Below are positions 1 through 6,110 of a stretch of 6,777 nucleotides of DNA, one piece after another. Where the stretch lies: positions 1 through 6,777 of the forward strand of contig JAUXXK010000396.1 of the NCBI GenBank assembly GCA_030681145.1, in the 5' to 3' direction. Numbering within the stretch: the first letter of the stretch is position 1; every line of letters starts with the position of its first letter. The stretch is from Methanobacteriaceae archaeon. Its GTDB lineage: Archaea; Methanobacteriota; Methanobacteria; Methanobacteriales; Methanobacteriaceae. The position numbers were made by a program, and so were the translations under genes. The notes beneath the pieces are model-generated. The model had not been told where the DNA came from. It was given only the letters and a program-made list of their open reading frames with translations, and searched no databases.

Positions 1-546
1 GGAACTATAATTACCACAGTAGATGCATCATTATGTATCGATGAGTGTTTGAAAAACGTAGGAGGCAATGTTATAAGAACCAACGTTGGAGACGTTCATG
101 TGGCACAGGAAATCGTCGAAAAAAGTGCTTCATTTGGAGGAGAACCTTCTGGAACTTGGATTCACCCCGAATTTTGCATGTGTCCCGATGGGATATTGTC
201 CGCTTTAAAAGTAGTGGAACTTGTTTCTCGACAAGGCCCCCTTTCTAAGTTGTTAGCATCAATACCCGATTATCCAACTATGCGCGAAAAATTAGCCTGT
301 TCAAATGAAAAGAAAATAACGGTTATGAAAATTGTAGAGGCTAGTCTTGAAGGTTGTTTTGATGATGTGGAAAATGTAAATAATATAGATGGGATACGCA
401 TCTCATTTAAAGATGGAAGCTGGGTACTAGTAAGACCATCAGGTACTGAACCTTACATCCGTATAACTCTTGAAGGACGGACAAAAACACGAGCCGGTGA
501 AATTTTAAGGATTTCTTCAAAATTCATAGAAAATTCTATGAAATAA
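1..546 (+). CDS. glmM: Phosphoglucosamine mutase (GlmM), C-terminal part
   Basis: The reading frame is open from base 1, so this is the 3' end of a longer gene. About 181 codons are visible, against roughly 450 residues usual for the alpha-D-phosphohexomutase family. It should interconvert glucosamine-6-phosphate and glucosamine-1-phosphate in the cytoplasm, feeding UDP-GlcNAc synthesis. Two family signatures are present. The sugar-binding loop GGEPSGTWIHPEF (bases 136-174) has the GGExSG core. The C-terminal phosphate-binding loop RPSGTEPYIRI lies at bases 433-465. The catalytic phosphoserine and metal-binding domains lie outside the window. The GlmU-type gene next door supports glucosamine rather than mannose as substrate, but phosphomannomutases share these motifs, so specificity is inferred. 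The gene ends with tandem TAA TAA stops followed by T-tracts. An internal TTG at 49 opens a shorter frame but is not a credible start, because the family homology continues upstream of it (TTVDAS). Confidence 0.88.
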   Translation, partial: GTIITTVDASLCIDECLKNVGGNVIRTNVGDVHVAQEIVEKSASFGGEPSGTWIHPEFCMCPDGILSALKVVELVSRQGPLSKLLASIPDYPTMREKLACSNEKKITVMKIVEASLEGCFDDVENVNNIDGIRISFKDGSWVLVRPSGTEPYIRITLEGRTKTRAGEILRISSKFIENSMK

Positions 547-564
547 TAAATTCATTTAATATAA

Positions 565-600
565 TCTTTTTTTATTTTTAGAAAAATAATTTTTTTTTTA
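565..600 (+). terminator. Oligo-T terminator after glmM
   Basis: Two T-tracts follow the glmM stop: T7-A-T5 at 567-579 and an uninterrupted run of ten T at 590-599. Archaeal RNA polymerase commonly stops at such U-rich tracts without a stem-loop. This suggests that glmM and the following glmU are separate transcripts despite their shared pathway. The call rests on base composition only. Confidence 0.5.
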
Positions 601-654
601 AATTGATTTTAACAAAACCAACAACTATTAAAATATTCCACACAAAAGAATATT

Positions 655-697
655 ATTAAAAATATAAAATAAGTGGGATTAGTATATTAATATTTAT
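655..697 (+). promoter_or_regulatory. Likely TATA-box region for glmU
   Basis: The gap before glmU holds AT-rich boxes that fit an archaeal TATA element with purine-rich BRE. One is AAAAATATAAAATA near 658-671, which predicts a start site near 690 and a leader of about 40 bases. The other is TATTAATATTTA near 685-696, which would give a very short leader. The background is so AT-rich that I cannot choose between them from sequence alone. Confidence 0.35.
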
Positions 698-718
698 TTT
701 AATATTATATTATAGTTC

Positions 719-724
719 AGGAGA
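719..724 (+). promoter_or_regulatory. Shine-Dalgarno site of glmU
   Basis: AGGAGA lies seven bases upstream of the ATG at 732. This supports that start and a leadered mRNA. Confidence 0.7.
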
Positions 725-731
725 AAATATT

Positions 732-2003
732 ATGCAAGCCGTGATTCTAACTGCTGGAGAAGGGACTAGGATGCGCCCTTTAACTTTAACCCGGCCGAAA
801 ACCATGTTACCTGTGGGAGGGAATCCTATACTACAATACAATATAGAAGCCCTTCGTGACGCAGGAATAATTGAAATATTGCTGGTAACAGGTTACAAAG
901 AAGAAATGGTTAAAAAATACTTTGGAAGCGGGAAAAAACTGGGAGTAAACCTTAATTACATCACCCAAAGAGAGAGGTTAGGTACGGCCCATGCCATTGG
1001 ACACACCCGTGACTTTATGAAAGAAGATTTTGTGGTTCTAAATGGAGATATAATTATTGATCCTGATCTTTTAATGGAAATTATAGATAAGTATCAATCC
1101 ATTTCCACCGATACCATGATGGTATTAACCGAAGTGGATGATCCCAGTTCATTTGGTGTTGTGGAAATAAAAAATGGTTTTATTACAAGTATAATTGAAA
1201 AACCACTTCCTGGCGAAGCTCCAAGCAACTTGATTAATACAGGAATATACATTTTTAATCAAGATATTCTATCTAAAATTGAAAAAACCCCCATATCTGA
1301 ACGAGGCGAGTATGAAATAACGGATTCTCTGCAAATGCAGATAGATGAAGGAAAAAATGTAAGGGGATTTAAAACTCATAAAAAGTGGATAGACGTAGGA
1401 AGACCATGGGAACTTTTAGACATCAATGCAGAATTTCTAGAGAATATAGATGAAAAAATTGAGGGCCATATCGAAGAAGGTGTTAATATTACAGGCCCCA
1501 TCATTTTAGGAAATAATAGCATTATTCGTTCGGGTACATATATTCAGGGCCCAGTTTACATAGGAAAAAACTGCGATATAGGACCCAATAGTTACCTACG
1601 CAGCAATACTTATCTTGGAGATAACGTAAGTGTGGGTAATGCAGTGGAAATAAAAAATTCTATTATCATGGATCACACTAACGTAAACCATCTAACATAT
1701 ATAGGAGATTCTATAATTGGGGCCCATTGTAACCTTGCTGCAGGTACTAATATAGCCAATCTGCGTTTTGATGATGAAAACATTAAAATGACTGTTAAAA
1801 AGAACCGAGTGGATACAAATCGACGTAAGTTAGGCGTGGTTTTTGGTGACTTTGTTAAAACTGGTATAAATTCTAGCTTTAATCCTGGTGTTAAGGTAGG
1901 TATTAATTCTTCAATTGGATCAGGGACTGTTATTTATAAAGATATTGGCTCTGAGAAAATTGTTCTAGTAAAACAAGAATATCAAATTATTGATAAAAAA
2001 TAA
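732..2003 (+). CDS. glmU: Bifunctional sugar-1-phosphate nucleotidylyltransferase / acetyltransferase (archaeal GlmU)
   Basis: A 423-residue protein predicted to acetylate glucosamine-1-phosphate and couple the product to UTP, giving UDP-GlcNAc. The N-terminal nucleotidyltransferase domain (about residues 1-230) carries the pyrophosphorylase signature around residues 8-28, including GEGTRMRPLT and RPKTMLPV. It also has LNGDIII (103-109) with the metal-binding Asp106, EKPLPGE (156-162), NTGIYIF (169-175) and WIDVGRPWELL (219-229). The C-terminal half (about 250-405) is a left-handed beta-helix of IG-x4-I/V hexapeptides. It contains HLTYIGD (320-326), the acetyltransferase motif of GlmU enzymes, followed by AAGTNIANL. 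Length and layout fit the archaeal fused enzymes of about 400 residues, with which the N-domain shares an RmlA-like (glucose-1-phosphate thymidylyltransferase) sequence. The upstream glmM supports the role. Some archaeal members also use Glc-1-P or other NTPs, so substrate range is open. The ATG is set by AGGAGA seven bases upstream. Confidence 0.88.
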   Translation: MQAVILTAGEGTRMRPLTLTRPKTMLPVGGNPILQYNIEALRDAGIIEILLVTGYKEEMVKKYFGSGKKLGVNLNYITQRERLGTAHAIGHTRDFMKEDFVVLNGDIIIDPDLLMEIIDKYQSISTDTMMVLTEVDDPSSFGVVEIKNGFITSIIEKPLPGEAPSNLINTGIYIFNQDILSKIEKTPISERGEYEITDSLQMQIDEGKNVRGFKTHKKWIDVGRPWELLDINAEFLENIDEKIEGHIEEGVNITGPIILGNNSIIRSGTYIQGPVYIGKNCDIGPNSYLRSNTYLGDNVSVGNAVEIKNSIIMDHTNVNHLTYIGDSIIGAHCNLAAGTNIANLRFDDENIKMTVKKNRVDTNRRKLGVVFGDFVKTGINSSFNPGVKVGINSSIGSGTVIYKDIGSEKIVLVKQEYQIIDKK

Positions 2004-2021
2004 GTCATTTGGGTTGATATT

Positions 2022-2504
2022 TTGAAAAAAATACATTCCACTGTTCAGATATTTCCGGGTTCGCATATCATAGGGAATGTTATTATAGGTAAAAATTCAT
2101 CCATTTGGTACAACGCAGTTTTAAGGGGAGATATTGAAACCATTGTCATTAAAAAATGTTCTAATATTCAAGACAATTGTGTAGTGCATTCTTCTAAAAA
2201 TTATCCGATAAAATTAGGTAACTATGTTTCAGTGGGACATGCAGCTGTTTTACACGGATGTGAGCTTGAAAACAATGTACTTGTAGGTATGAATGCAACA
2301 GTACTTAATGGGGCTCGAATTGGGGAAAATTCTATTATTGGTGCAGGAGCACTGGTAACTGAAAATAAAAAATTTCCATCTGGAAGTTTAGTAATGGGAT
2401 TACCCGCTAAAGTTGTGCGAAGTTTAACCTCAGAAGAAAAAAAGTCAATTAAAGATAATGCTCTGAGATATGTTAATCTTTCTAAAAAATATTCAATGAA
2501 ATAA
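2022..2504 (+). CDS. Gamma-class carbonic anhydrase family protein (CamH-like hexapeptide protein)
   Basis: A 160-residue left-handed beta-helix protein built almost entirely of IG/VG hexapeptide turns, with a short C-terminal helix (about 135-155). Three histidines sit where Methanosarcina Cam has its zinc ligands: His56 (NIQDNCVVH), then His73 and His78 (VGHAAVLH). Asn48, Gln50, Asp51 and Arg35 match the Cam active-site Asn73, Gln75, Asp76 and Arg59. The acidic loop carrying Cam's proton-shuttle Glu84 is absent (17 residues between the first two His, against 36), as in CamH/YrdA-type proteins. CO2 hydration is therefore plausible but not assured. No signal peptide is seen, so it is probably cytosolic, and it should form a trimer like its family. 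The start is TTG: there is no in-frame ATG until codon 90, and the family N-terminus begins here. The gene follows glmU by 18 bases and is probably cotranscribed with it. Confidence 0.82.
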   Translation: MKKIHSTVQIFPGSHIIGNVIIGKNSSIWYNAVLRGDIETIVIKKCSNIQDNCVVHSSKNYPIKLGNYVSVGHAAVLHGCELENNVLVGMNATVLNGARIGENSIIGAGALVTENKKFPSGSLVMGLPAKVVRSLTSEEKKSIKDNALRYVNLSKKYSMK

Positions 2505-2650
2505 TCTAAAAGAAATAATAGCCATCCTAATGTTATATATCTTAAAAATTAACTGAAATATATACCAATCAGATTAATTAATACTGATAAATAAATATAG
2601 AATATCAATTTTTTATTTAAATCAAAAATCATATTAAAAAAAATAGTATG

Positions 2651-2665
2651 AAAGTATAATATTTA
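2651..2665 (+). promoter_or_regulatory. Candidate BRE/TATA box of hisC
   Basis: AAAGTATAATATTTA resembles a purine-rich BRE (AAAG) followed by a TATA box. A start site about 25 bases downstream would fall near 2685, leaving a leader of about 25 bases before the ATG at 2710. The placement is reasonable, but background AT content is high. Confidence 0.42.
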
Positions 2666-2699
2666 TTCTCCAATTTAATCTAAAACTTTTAAATTTGTA

Positions 2700-2705
2700 A
2701 GTGAT
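2700..2705 (+). promoter_or_regulatory. Shine-Dalgarno site deciding the hisC start
   Basis: AGTGAT at 2700-2705 includes GTGAT, a match to the 3' end of archaeal 16S rRNA (complement of AUCAC). It lies four bases before the ATG at 2710. The GTG at 2701, which opens the longest frame, is therefore better read as part of the ribosome-binding site than as a start codon. Confidence 0.55.
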
Positions 2706-2709
2706 TTCC

Positions 2710-3813
2710 ATGGTTAAAATACGTAAAATAATCAATGAACTGGCCCCTTATGTTCCAGGTAGATCAATAAACGAAATAGCAGAAGAATATAATCTTGAAA
2801 AAAAAGATATAATTAAACTGGGATCCAATGAAAACCCCTTAGGACCATCACCTGAAGCAATAAAAGCCGTGCAAGAAGAAGTTATGAAAATTAATCAGTA
2901 CCCTGAGTCTGGTTTAAGTGACCTTAAAGAAGAAATATCTGCCTATTCTGGTGTTTCACCAGATCAAGTAGTTATTGGTGGAGATGGTGCTGACGAAATC
3001 ATAGAAATACTTGGAAAAACATTCATGGACCCCGGATGTGAATTTATAGTTCCATTACCATCATATATGTACTATGAATACATTTTACAGACATATGAAG
3101 CAGTGCCAATATATGCTAGATGGGATGTGGAAAAAAACAAGTTGGATGTGCCATCTGTTATTGATTCCATAAACAAAAAAACACGTATAATATTTTTATG
3201 CACTCCAAATAATCCTACCGGAGGTCTAATTGATAAGGAAGATATCGAAACTATTTTAAAAGCTACTGATGCTTTAGTTGTAGTTGATGAAGCCTATTTC
3301 GAGTTTTCATTGGTGAACAATGTGGATTTACTTAAAAGTTATTCTAATTTATTTATAATGAGGACATTCTCTAAAGTATTGGGCTTGGCAGGTATGAGAA
3401 TTGGTTACGGTCTTTCAAATCCGGAACTAATAGAGTATATGCACCGTTCTAAACCGGTTTTTAGTTTAACAAAACTTTCCCATGTAGCAGCACTGGCCAC
3501 TTTGAGAGATAAAAATTACATAAAAAAATCAACAGATTATTCCATTGCAAGTCGTGAATTTTTATACACAGAAATCTCAAAAATTAATAATTTGAAAATA
3601 TTCGACTCAAAAGCCAATTATCTATTGATTGATGTTCATGATACAGGGATAACAGCTACAGAATTAAGTAAAAAACTCTTGAAAGAAGGAATTATTGTTC
3701 GAGACTGTACATCCTTTAAAGGGCTAGATGAATATTGGATCAGAGCTAGTGTAGGAACTATGGAAGATAATAAAAAGTTTGTGCAAGTTTTAAAAAGCCT
3801 GGTTACTCATTAA
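2710..3813 (+). CDS. hisC: Histidinol-phosphate aminotransferase
   Basis: A 367-residue fold-type I, PLP-dependent aminotransferase that moves an amino group from glutamate to imidazole acetol phosphate in histidine synthesis. Visible signatures, numbered from the ATG at 2710, are: KLGSNENPLGPSP (36-48), the substrate-loop start typical of HisC; GGDGADEII (90-98), the PLP phosphate-binding region; CTPNNPTGG (164-172); DEAYFEF (193-199), with the Asp that pairs with the pyridine nitrogen and the following Tyr; TFSKVLGLAGMRIGYG (219-234), with Lys222 as the Schiff-base lysine and Arg230 as a phosphate contact; and WIRASVG (343-349), with the carboxylate-binding Arg345. The length is normal and nothing is missing. 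A start at GTG 2701 would add three residues (MIS), but the ATG has the better ribosome site. No other his gene is nearby, as expected for archaea with scattered his genes. It ends in tandem TAA TAA. Confidence 0.93.
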   Translation: MVKIRKIINELAPYVPGRSINEIAEEYNLEKKDIIKLGSNENPLGPSPEAIKAVQEEVMKINQYPESGLSDLKEEISAYSGVSPDQVVIGGDGADEIIEILGKTFMDPGCEFIVPLPSYMYYEYILQTYEAVPIYARWDVEKNKLDVPSVIDSINKKTRIIFLCTPNNPTGGLIDKEDIETILKATDALVVVDEAYFEFSLVNNVDLLKSYSNLFIMRTFSKVLGLAGMRIGYGLSNPELIEYMHRSKPVFSLTKLSHVAALATLRDKNYIKKSTDYSIASREFLYTEISKINNLKIFDSKANYLLIDVHDTGITATELSKKLLKEGIIVRDCTSFKGLDEYWIRASVGTMEDNKKFVQVLKSLVTH

Positions 3814-3823
3814 TAATTTTAAA

Positions 3824-3837
3824 AAAAGTATACTAAA
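3824..3837 (+). promoter_or_regulatory. Candidate BRE/TATA box of the nrdG-like gene
   Basis: AAAAGTATACTAAA in the 51-base gap resembles the box before hisC (AAAGTATAATATTT). It would place the transcription start close to 3855, giving a leader of only about 10 bases before the ATG at 3865. Read-through from hisC is equally possible. Confidence 0.3.
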
Positions 3838-3864
3838 TTAAAAAATTCAAAATAGTGGGACTAC

Positions 3865-4563
3865 ATGAAAATTGGTGGAACATTCATATCTTCACTTGAT
3901 TATCCTGGAAGGATTTCATTGGTTATTTCCACAGGAGGGTGTCCTTTAAAGTGCCCTTACTGTCACAATCCAGAATTAATAGATGGGGGAGATGAAGTAT
4001 CATTAATTTCTATCTTTAAAAAAATTGATGATGCCACAGAGTTTGTGGATAGTGTAGCATTAACTGGAGGAGAACCCATATTACAATTTAATGCCGTGAA
4101 AGAGATTTTAGCTTATGCTAAAAGCCGAGGACTTGAAACAAAATTGGATACTAATGGTATTTATCCCGAAAAATTGAGTGAAATACTTTATCTGGCGGAT
4201 TATGTGAGTTTGGATATAAAGTGTCCTTTTGATAAATATTCTGAGATTATTGGTGCGGATATTGGAAAAAAAGTGAAAAAATCCATGGAGATAATTTCAA
4301 GTTATCCCGAGACATTTTTAGAATGTAGAACCACTTACGTACCAGGACTTATGAAACCCGAGGATATTAAGCAAATTTCCAGAGAAATTAAATGTGATGT
4401 ATATACCTTGCAGCAATTTAGAAACAGAAAGGTTCTGGACTCTTCACTAGATAAAATTCCTAGTCCGTCTCCACATGAACTGAAAAAAATAGGAGAAATG
4501 ATTAAACCTATCTTAAATAAAGTAAAAATTAAAACTGCTGAATTTGGAGAAGAAATAATATAA
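3865..4563 (+). CDS. Radical SAM protein, anaerobic ribonucleoside-triphosphate reductase activating protein type (NrdG-like)
   Basis: A 232-residue radical-SAM enzyme. The CxxxCxxC motif that binds the 4Fe-4S cluster is at Cys26, Cys30 and Cys33 (GGCPLKCPYCHNPE). It is followed by LTGGEP (66-71), the SAM-contacting GGE motif, and by KLDTNG (93-98) and VSLDIKCP (114-121), strands of the partial TIM barrel. The N-terminus MKIGGTFISSLDYPGRIS is typical of the longer NrdG subgroup (sometimes called NrdG2), which is larger than the roughly 150-residue bacterial NrdG. Such proteins are annotated as generating the glycyl radical on anaerobic ribonucleotide reductase. However, no nrdD gene lies within the window and the subgroup's true partner is often unproven, so I give no gene symbol. 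There is no extra cysteine-rich ferredoxin insert. The gene sits 51 bases after hisC with only a weak ribosome site (GTGGGA). Confidence 0.82.
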   Translation: MKIGGTFISSLDYPGRISLVISTGGCPLKCPYCHNPELIDGGDEVSLISIFKKIDDATEFVDSVALTGGEPILQFNAVKEILAYAKSRGLETKLDTNGIYPEKLSEILYLADYVSLDIKCPFDKYSEIIGADIGKKVKKSMEIISSYPETFLECRTTYVPGLMKPEDIKQISREIKCDVYTLQQFRNRKVLDSSLDKIPSPSPHELKKIGEMIKPILNKVKIKTAEFGEEII

Positions 4564-4587
4564 TTTTATTAAATAATCTGATCAATA

Positions 4588-4598
4588 TTTAATATATC
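4588..4598 (+). promoter_or_regulatory. Candidate TATA box of the ASCH-TPR gene
   Basis: TTTAATATATC fits the archaeal TATA consensus well. It predicts a start near 4620 and a leader of about 30 bases that includes the strong AGGAGG site. Confidence 0.45.
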
Positions 4599-4639
4599 GA
4601 ATTCATTACTTAATTGAATTATTATAGATTAATAATTTC

Positions 4640-4645
4640 AGGAGG
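4640..4645 (+). promoter_or_regulatory. Strong Shine-Dalgarno site (AGGAGG) deciding the ASCH-TPR start
   Basis: A perfect AGGAGG lies four bases before the ATG at 4650. An in-frame TTG at 4614 would add 12 residues (beginning MNYYRLIISGGN) that encode this site itself and do not look like domain sequence. The ATG is therefore the start. Confidence 0.8.
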
Positions 4646-4649
4646 AAAC

Positions 4650-5783
4650 ATGCCAATTTTATCCTTTGGAAGCCGCAATATAGATCTTATAACCGGTAAA
4701 AAAACCATGACCATCCGAAAAATCTGGAAAAAACAGCTAAAAGTTGGTGATCGGCTACATTGTTACTGGAATTTGGTATCCAAAGAAAGAAATAAAATAT
4801 TTGAAGCAAAAGTAATTGAAATTGAAATCATACCTTTTAAAGAACTCATAAAAAATGATAAGCTTGCAAGAGAAGAAGGATTTAAAAATGCAAAAGAACT
4901 TTCTGCAGAATTCAGTAAGATGTATGTAGGTGAAATCAAAGAAGATGCGCTTTTCCAAGTAATAAGATTCAAAAAACTTCCCATAGACCAATGGGAAGGT
5001 GAAAAAATCGATGAAAAAGCTATGATCACCCAGAGAGCAGACATTCTATTTGATTCAGGTAAATACTATAAATCGGAGATATGTTATACCGCAGCACTTA
5101 AATTTGATCCAGATAACGTTTATATTCTAAATAAAAAAGGAGACAATTTGACTAGGCTGGGAAGGTTTAAAGAGGCAATTGATTGTTATAATCAAGCCTT
5201 GGAAATAGAACCAAAAAATGAATATATACTTAATAATAAGGCCATTACTCTTTTAAATTCTGGCCATCCTGAAAAGGCATTAAAATATAATGATAAAGCC
5301 ATTGCAATAAACCATTCCAATGCAGTGATCCTTTATTGGAGAGGATTTATACTGGAAATGCTAGGAAAAACCTATGATGCGCTTAAAACATACGATAGAG
5401 TGCTGGGAATAGACCCAAATAACCCCGAAGTTTGGAATGCCCGTGGAAATCTTTTAACAGATTTGGGGCAAACCGAAAAAGCGCTAGAATCATATGATAA
5501 AGCATTGGAATTAGTTTTAGAAGATGAAGCAAATGCCACCGCGTGGAATAGAAAAGGAAATGCTTTGCTAGAATTAGGGCGATTTGAAGAGGCATTAAAC
5601 TGTTATGACGAGGCATTAAACCTTGATAAAGATAATGATATTATCTGGACCAATAAAGGCGTGGTTTTAATGGAATTAAATCGGTTTAAGGAAGCAGAAG
5701 ATGCTTTTAAAAAATCTTTACTAATAAATTCGCATAACGACGATGCTAGAGTATTAATGGATGAATGTCTTGAAAACCTTTAA
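4650..5783 (+). CDS. ASCH domain protein fused to seven tetratricopeptide repeats
   Basis: A 377-residue, probably cytosolic protein with no signal peptide or membrane segment. Residues about 2-109 form an ASCH (PUA-like) domain. The GxKxxxxR signature is GKKTMTIR at 16-23, LKVGDRLH is at 30-37, a central strand AKVIEIEIIPF is at 53-63, and the domain closes with FQVIRFKKL (102-110). Its Lys18, Thr21 and Glu76 align with Lys21, Thr24 and Glu74 of E. coli YqfB, an N4-acetylcytidine amidohydrolase. Activity here is unproven. Seven TPRs follow at about 127-156, 157-190, 191-224, 225-258, 259-295, 296-329 and 330-363. Most have 34 residues and the G-x3-LG-x-EA-x2-Y-x2-A pattern, while the fifth is lengthened by three. 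TPRs bind protein partners, so the protein may bring a nucleoside- or RNA-directed domain to a complex. It appears to be transcribed alone. Archaeal ASCH proteins are otherwise usually short and free-standing. Confidence 0.83.
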   Translation: MPILSFGSRNIDLITGKKTMTIRKIWKKQLKVGDRLHCYWNLVSKERNKIFEAKVIEIEIIPFKELIKNDKLAREEGFKNAKELSAEFSKMYVGEIKEDALFQVIRFKKLPIDQWEGEKIDEKAMITQRADILFDSGKYYKSEICYTAALKFDPDNVYILNKKGDNLTRLGRFKEAIDCYNQALEIEPKNEYILNNKAITLLNSGHPEKALKYNDKAIAINHSNAVILYWRGFILEMLGKTYDALKTYDRVLGIDPNNPEVWNARGNLLTDLGQTEKALESYDKALELVLEDEANATAWNRKGNALLELGRFEEALNCYDEALNLDKDNDIIWTNKGVVLMELNRFKEAEDAFKKSLLINSHNDDARVLMDECLENL

Positions 5784-5792
5784 AAGTTACTA

Positions 5793-5798
5793 TTTTTT
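5793..5798 (+). terminator. Possible oligo-T terminator after the ASCH-TPR gene
   Basis: A run of six T begins ten bases after the stop codon and is followed by AATATTTATAT. It is suitable as an archaeal U-tract terminator but short. Confidence 0.3.
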
Positions 5799-5996
5799 AA
5801 TATTTATATCCTCCTTGAATCCCATTATAAATTTTCGATAGTAATAATAACAAATGTTATCTAATTGCAATATTTTTTATAATACATAGACTATTCCCAA
5901 TTAATATAAGAAAGTTAGATTTTCTATTTTTTGTCATTAATCCCACCATATATCTTTAAAGTTATATTTTTCCCACTAACACAATTGAATGGTTCT

Positions 5997-6029
5997 TTTG
6001 AGAATTAGAAAAGGATAGTAGTTCTCAAG
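5997..6029 (+). repeat. Imperfect hairpin (11-bp stem, 11-base loop)
   Basis: TTTGAGAATTA (5997-6007) can pair with TAGTTCTCAAG (6019-6029), giving nine Watson-Crick pairs and two G-U pairs when read as + strand RNA. The loop is GAAAAGGATAG. No T-run follows immediately, so it does not look like a terminator. Confidence 0.4.
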
Positions 6030-6091
6030 TTACTTATATTTATATCATGATGATTTATTAGGTTTATATGGGAATATCTTAAATTAATTGA

Positions 6092-6110
6092 GGTTTAATA
6101 TAAATATAAA
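6092..6110 (+). promoter_or_regulatory. Candidate TATA box of the ThrE-family gene
   Basis: GGTTTAATATAAATATAAA contains overlapping TATA-like sequences. It would place the start near 6130, giving a leader of about 45 bases. A second candidate, CTTATATTTATATC at 6033-6046, would give a leader of about 110 bases. Confidence 0.35.

Larger units (their letters stand above)
2505..2709 (+). other. Intergenic gap before hisC
   Basis: A very AT-rich stretch of about 200 bases with no gene that I can support on either strand. A T6 run at 2609-2614 followed by ATTT may end the upstream transcript, though it is weaker than the tract after glmM. The 3' end holds the likely hisC promoter and ribosome-binding site. 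Confidence 0.5.

Noticed and set aside
45..248. A 67-codon + strand frame overlapping glmM
   Set aside because: It is out of frame with the clear mutase motifs and its product is Arg/Cys/Trp-rich with no family resemblance.
732..2003. Calling the nucleotidyltransferase a glucose-1-phosphate thymidylyltransferase (RmlA)
   Set aside because: The N-domain is RmlA-like, but the long C-terminal beta-helix with the HLTYIGD acetyltransferase motif, and the glmM neighbour, fit the fused archaeal GlmU better.
2022..2504. Calling the beta-helix protein a ferripyochelin-binding protein
   Set aside because: This is an old annotation for the same family. The three zinc histidines and surrounding residues point to the gamma-carbonic-anhydrase family.
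4614..4649. TTG 4614 as start of the ASCH-TPR protein
   Set aside because: The extra 12 codons contain the AGGAGG ribosome site for ATG 4650 and the ASCH domain begins right after that ATG.
4755..5044. Two overlapping minus-strand open frames (78 and 93 codons) opposite the ASCH domain
   Set aside because: They lie wholly inside a well-supported gene and their products are low-complexity, Phe/Ser-rich translations typical of the antisense of Lys/Glu-rich coding DNA. No ribosome site was seen.
5383..5616. Minus-strand open frame of 77 codons inside the TPR region
   Set aside because: It is the antisense shadow of the TPR repeats and has no recognisable protein features.
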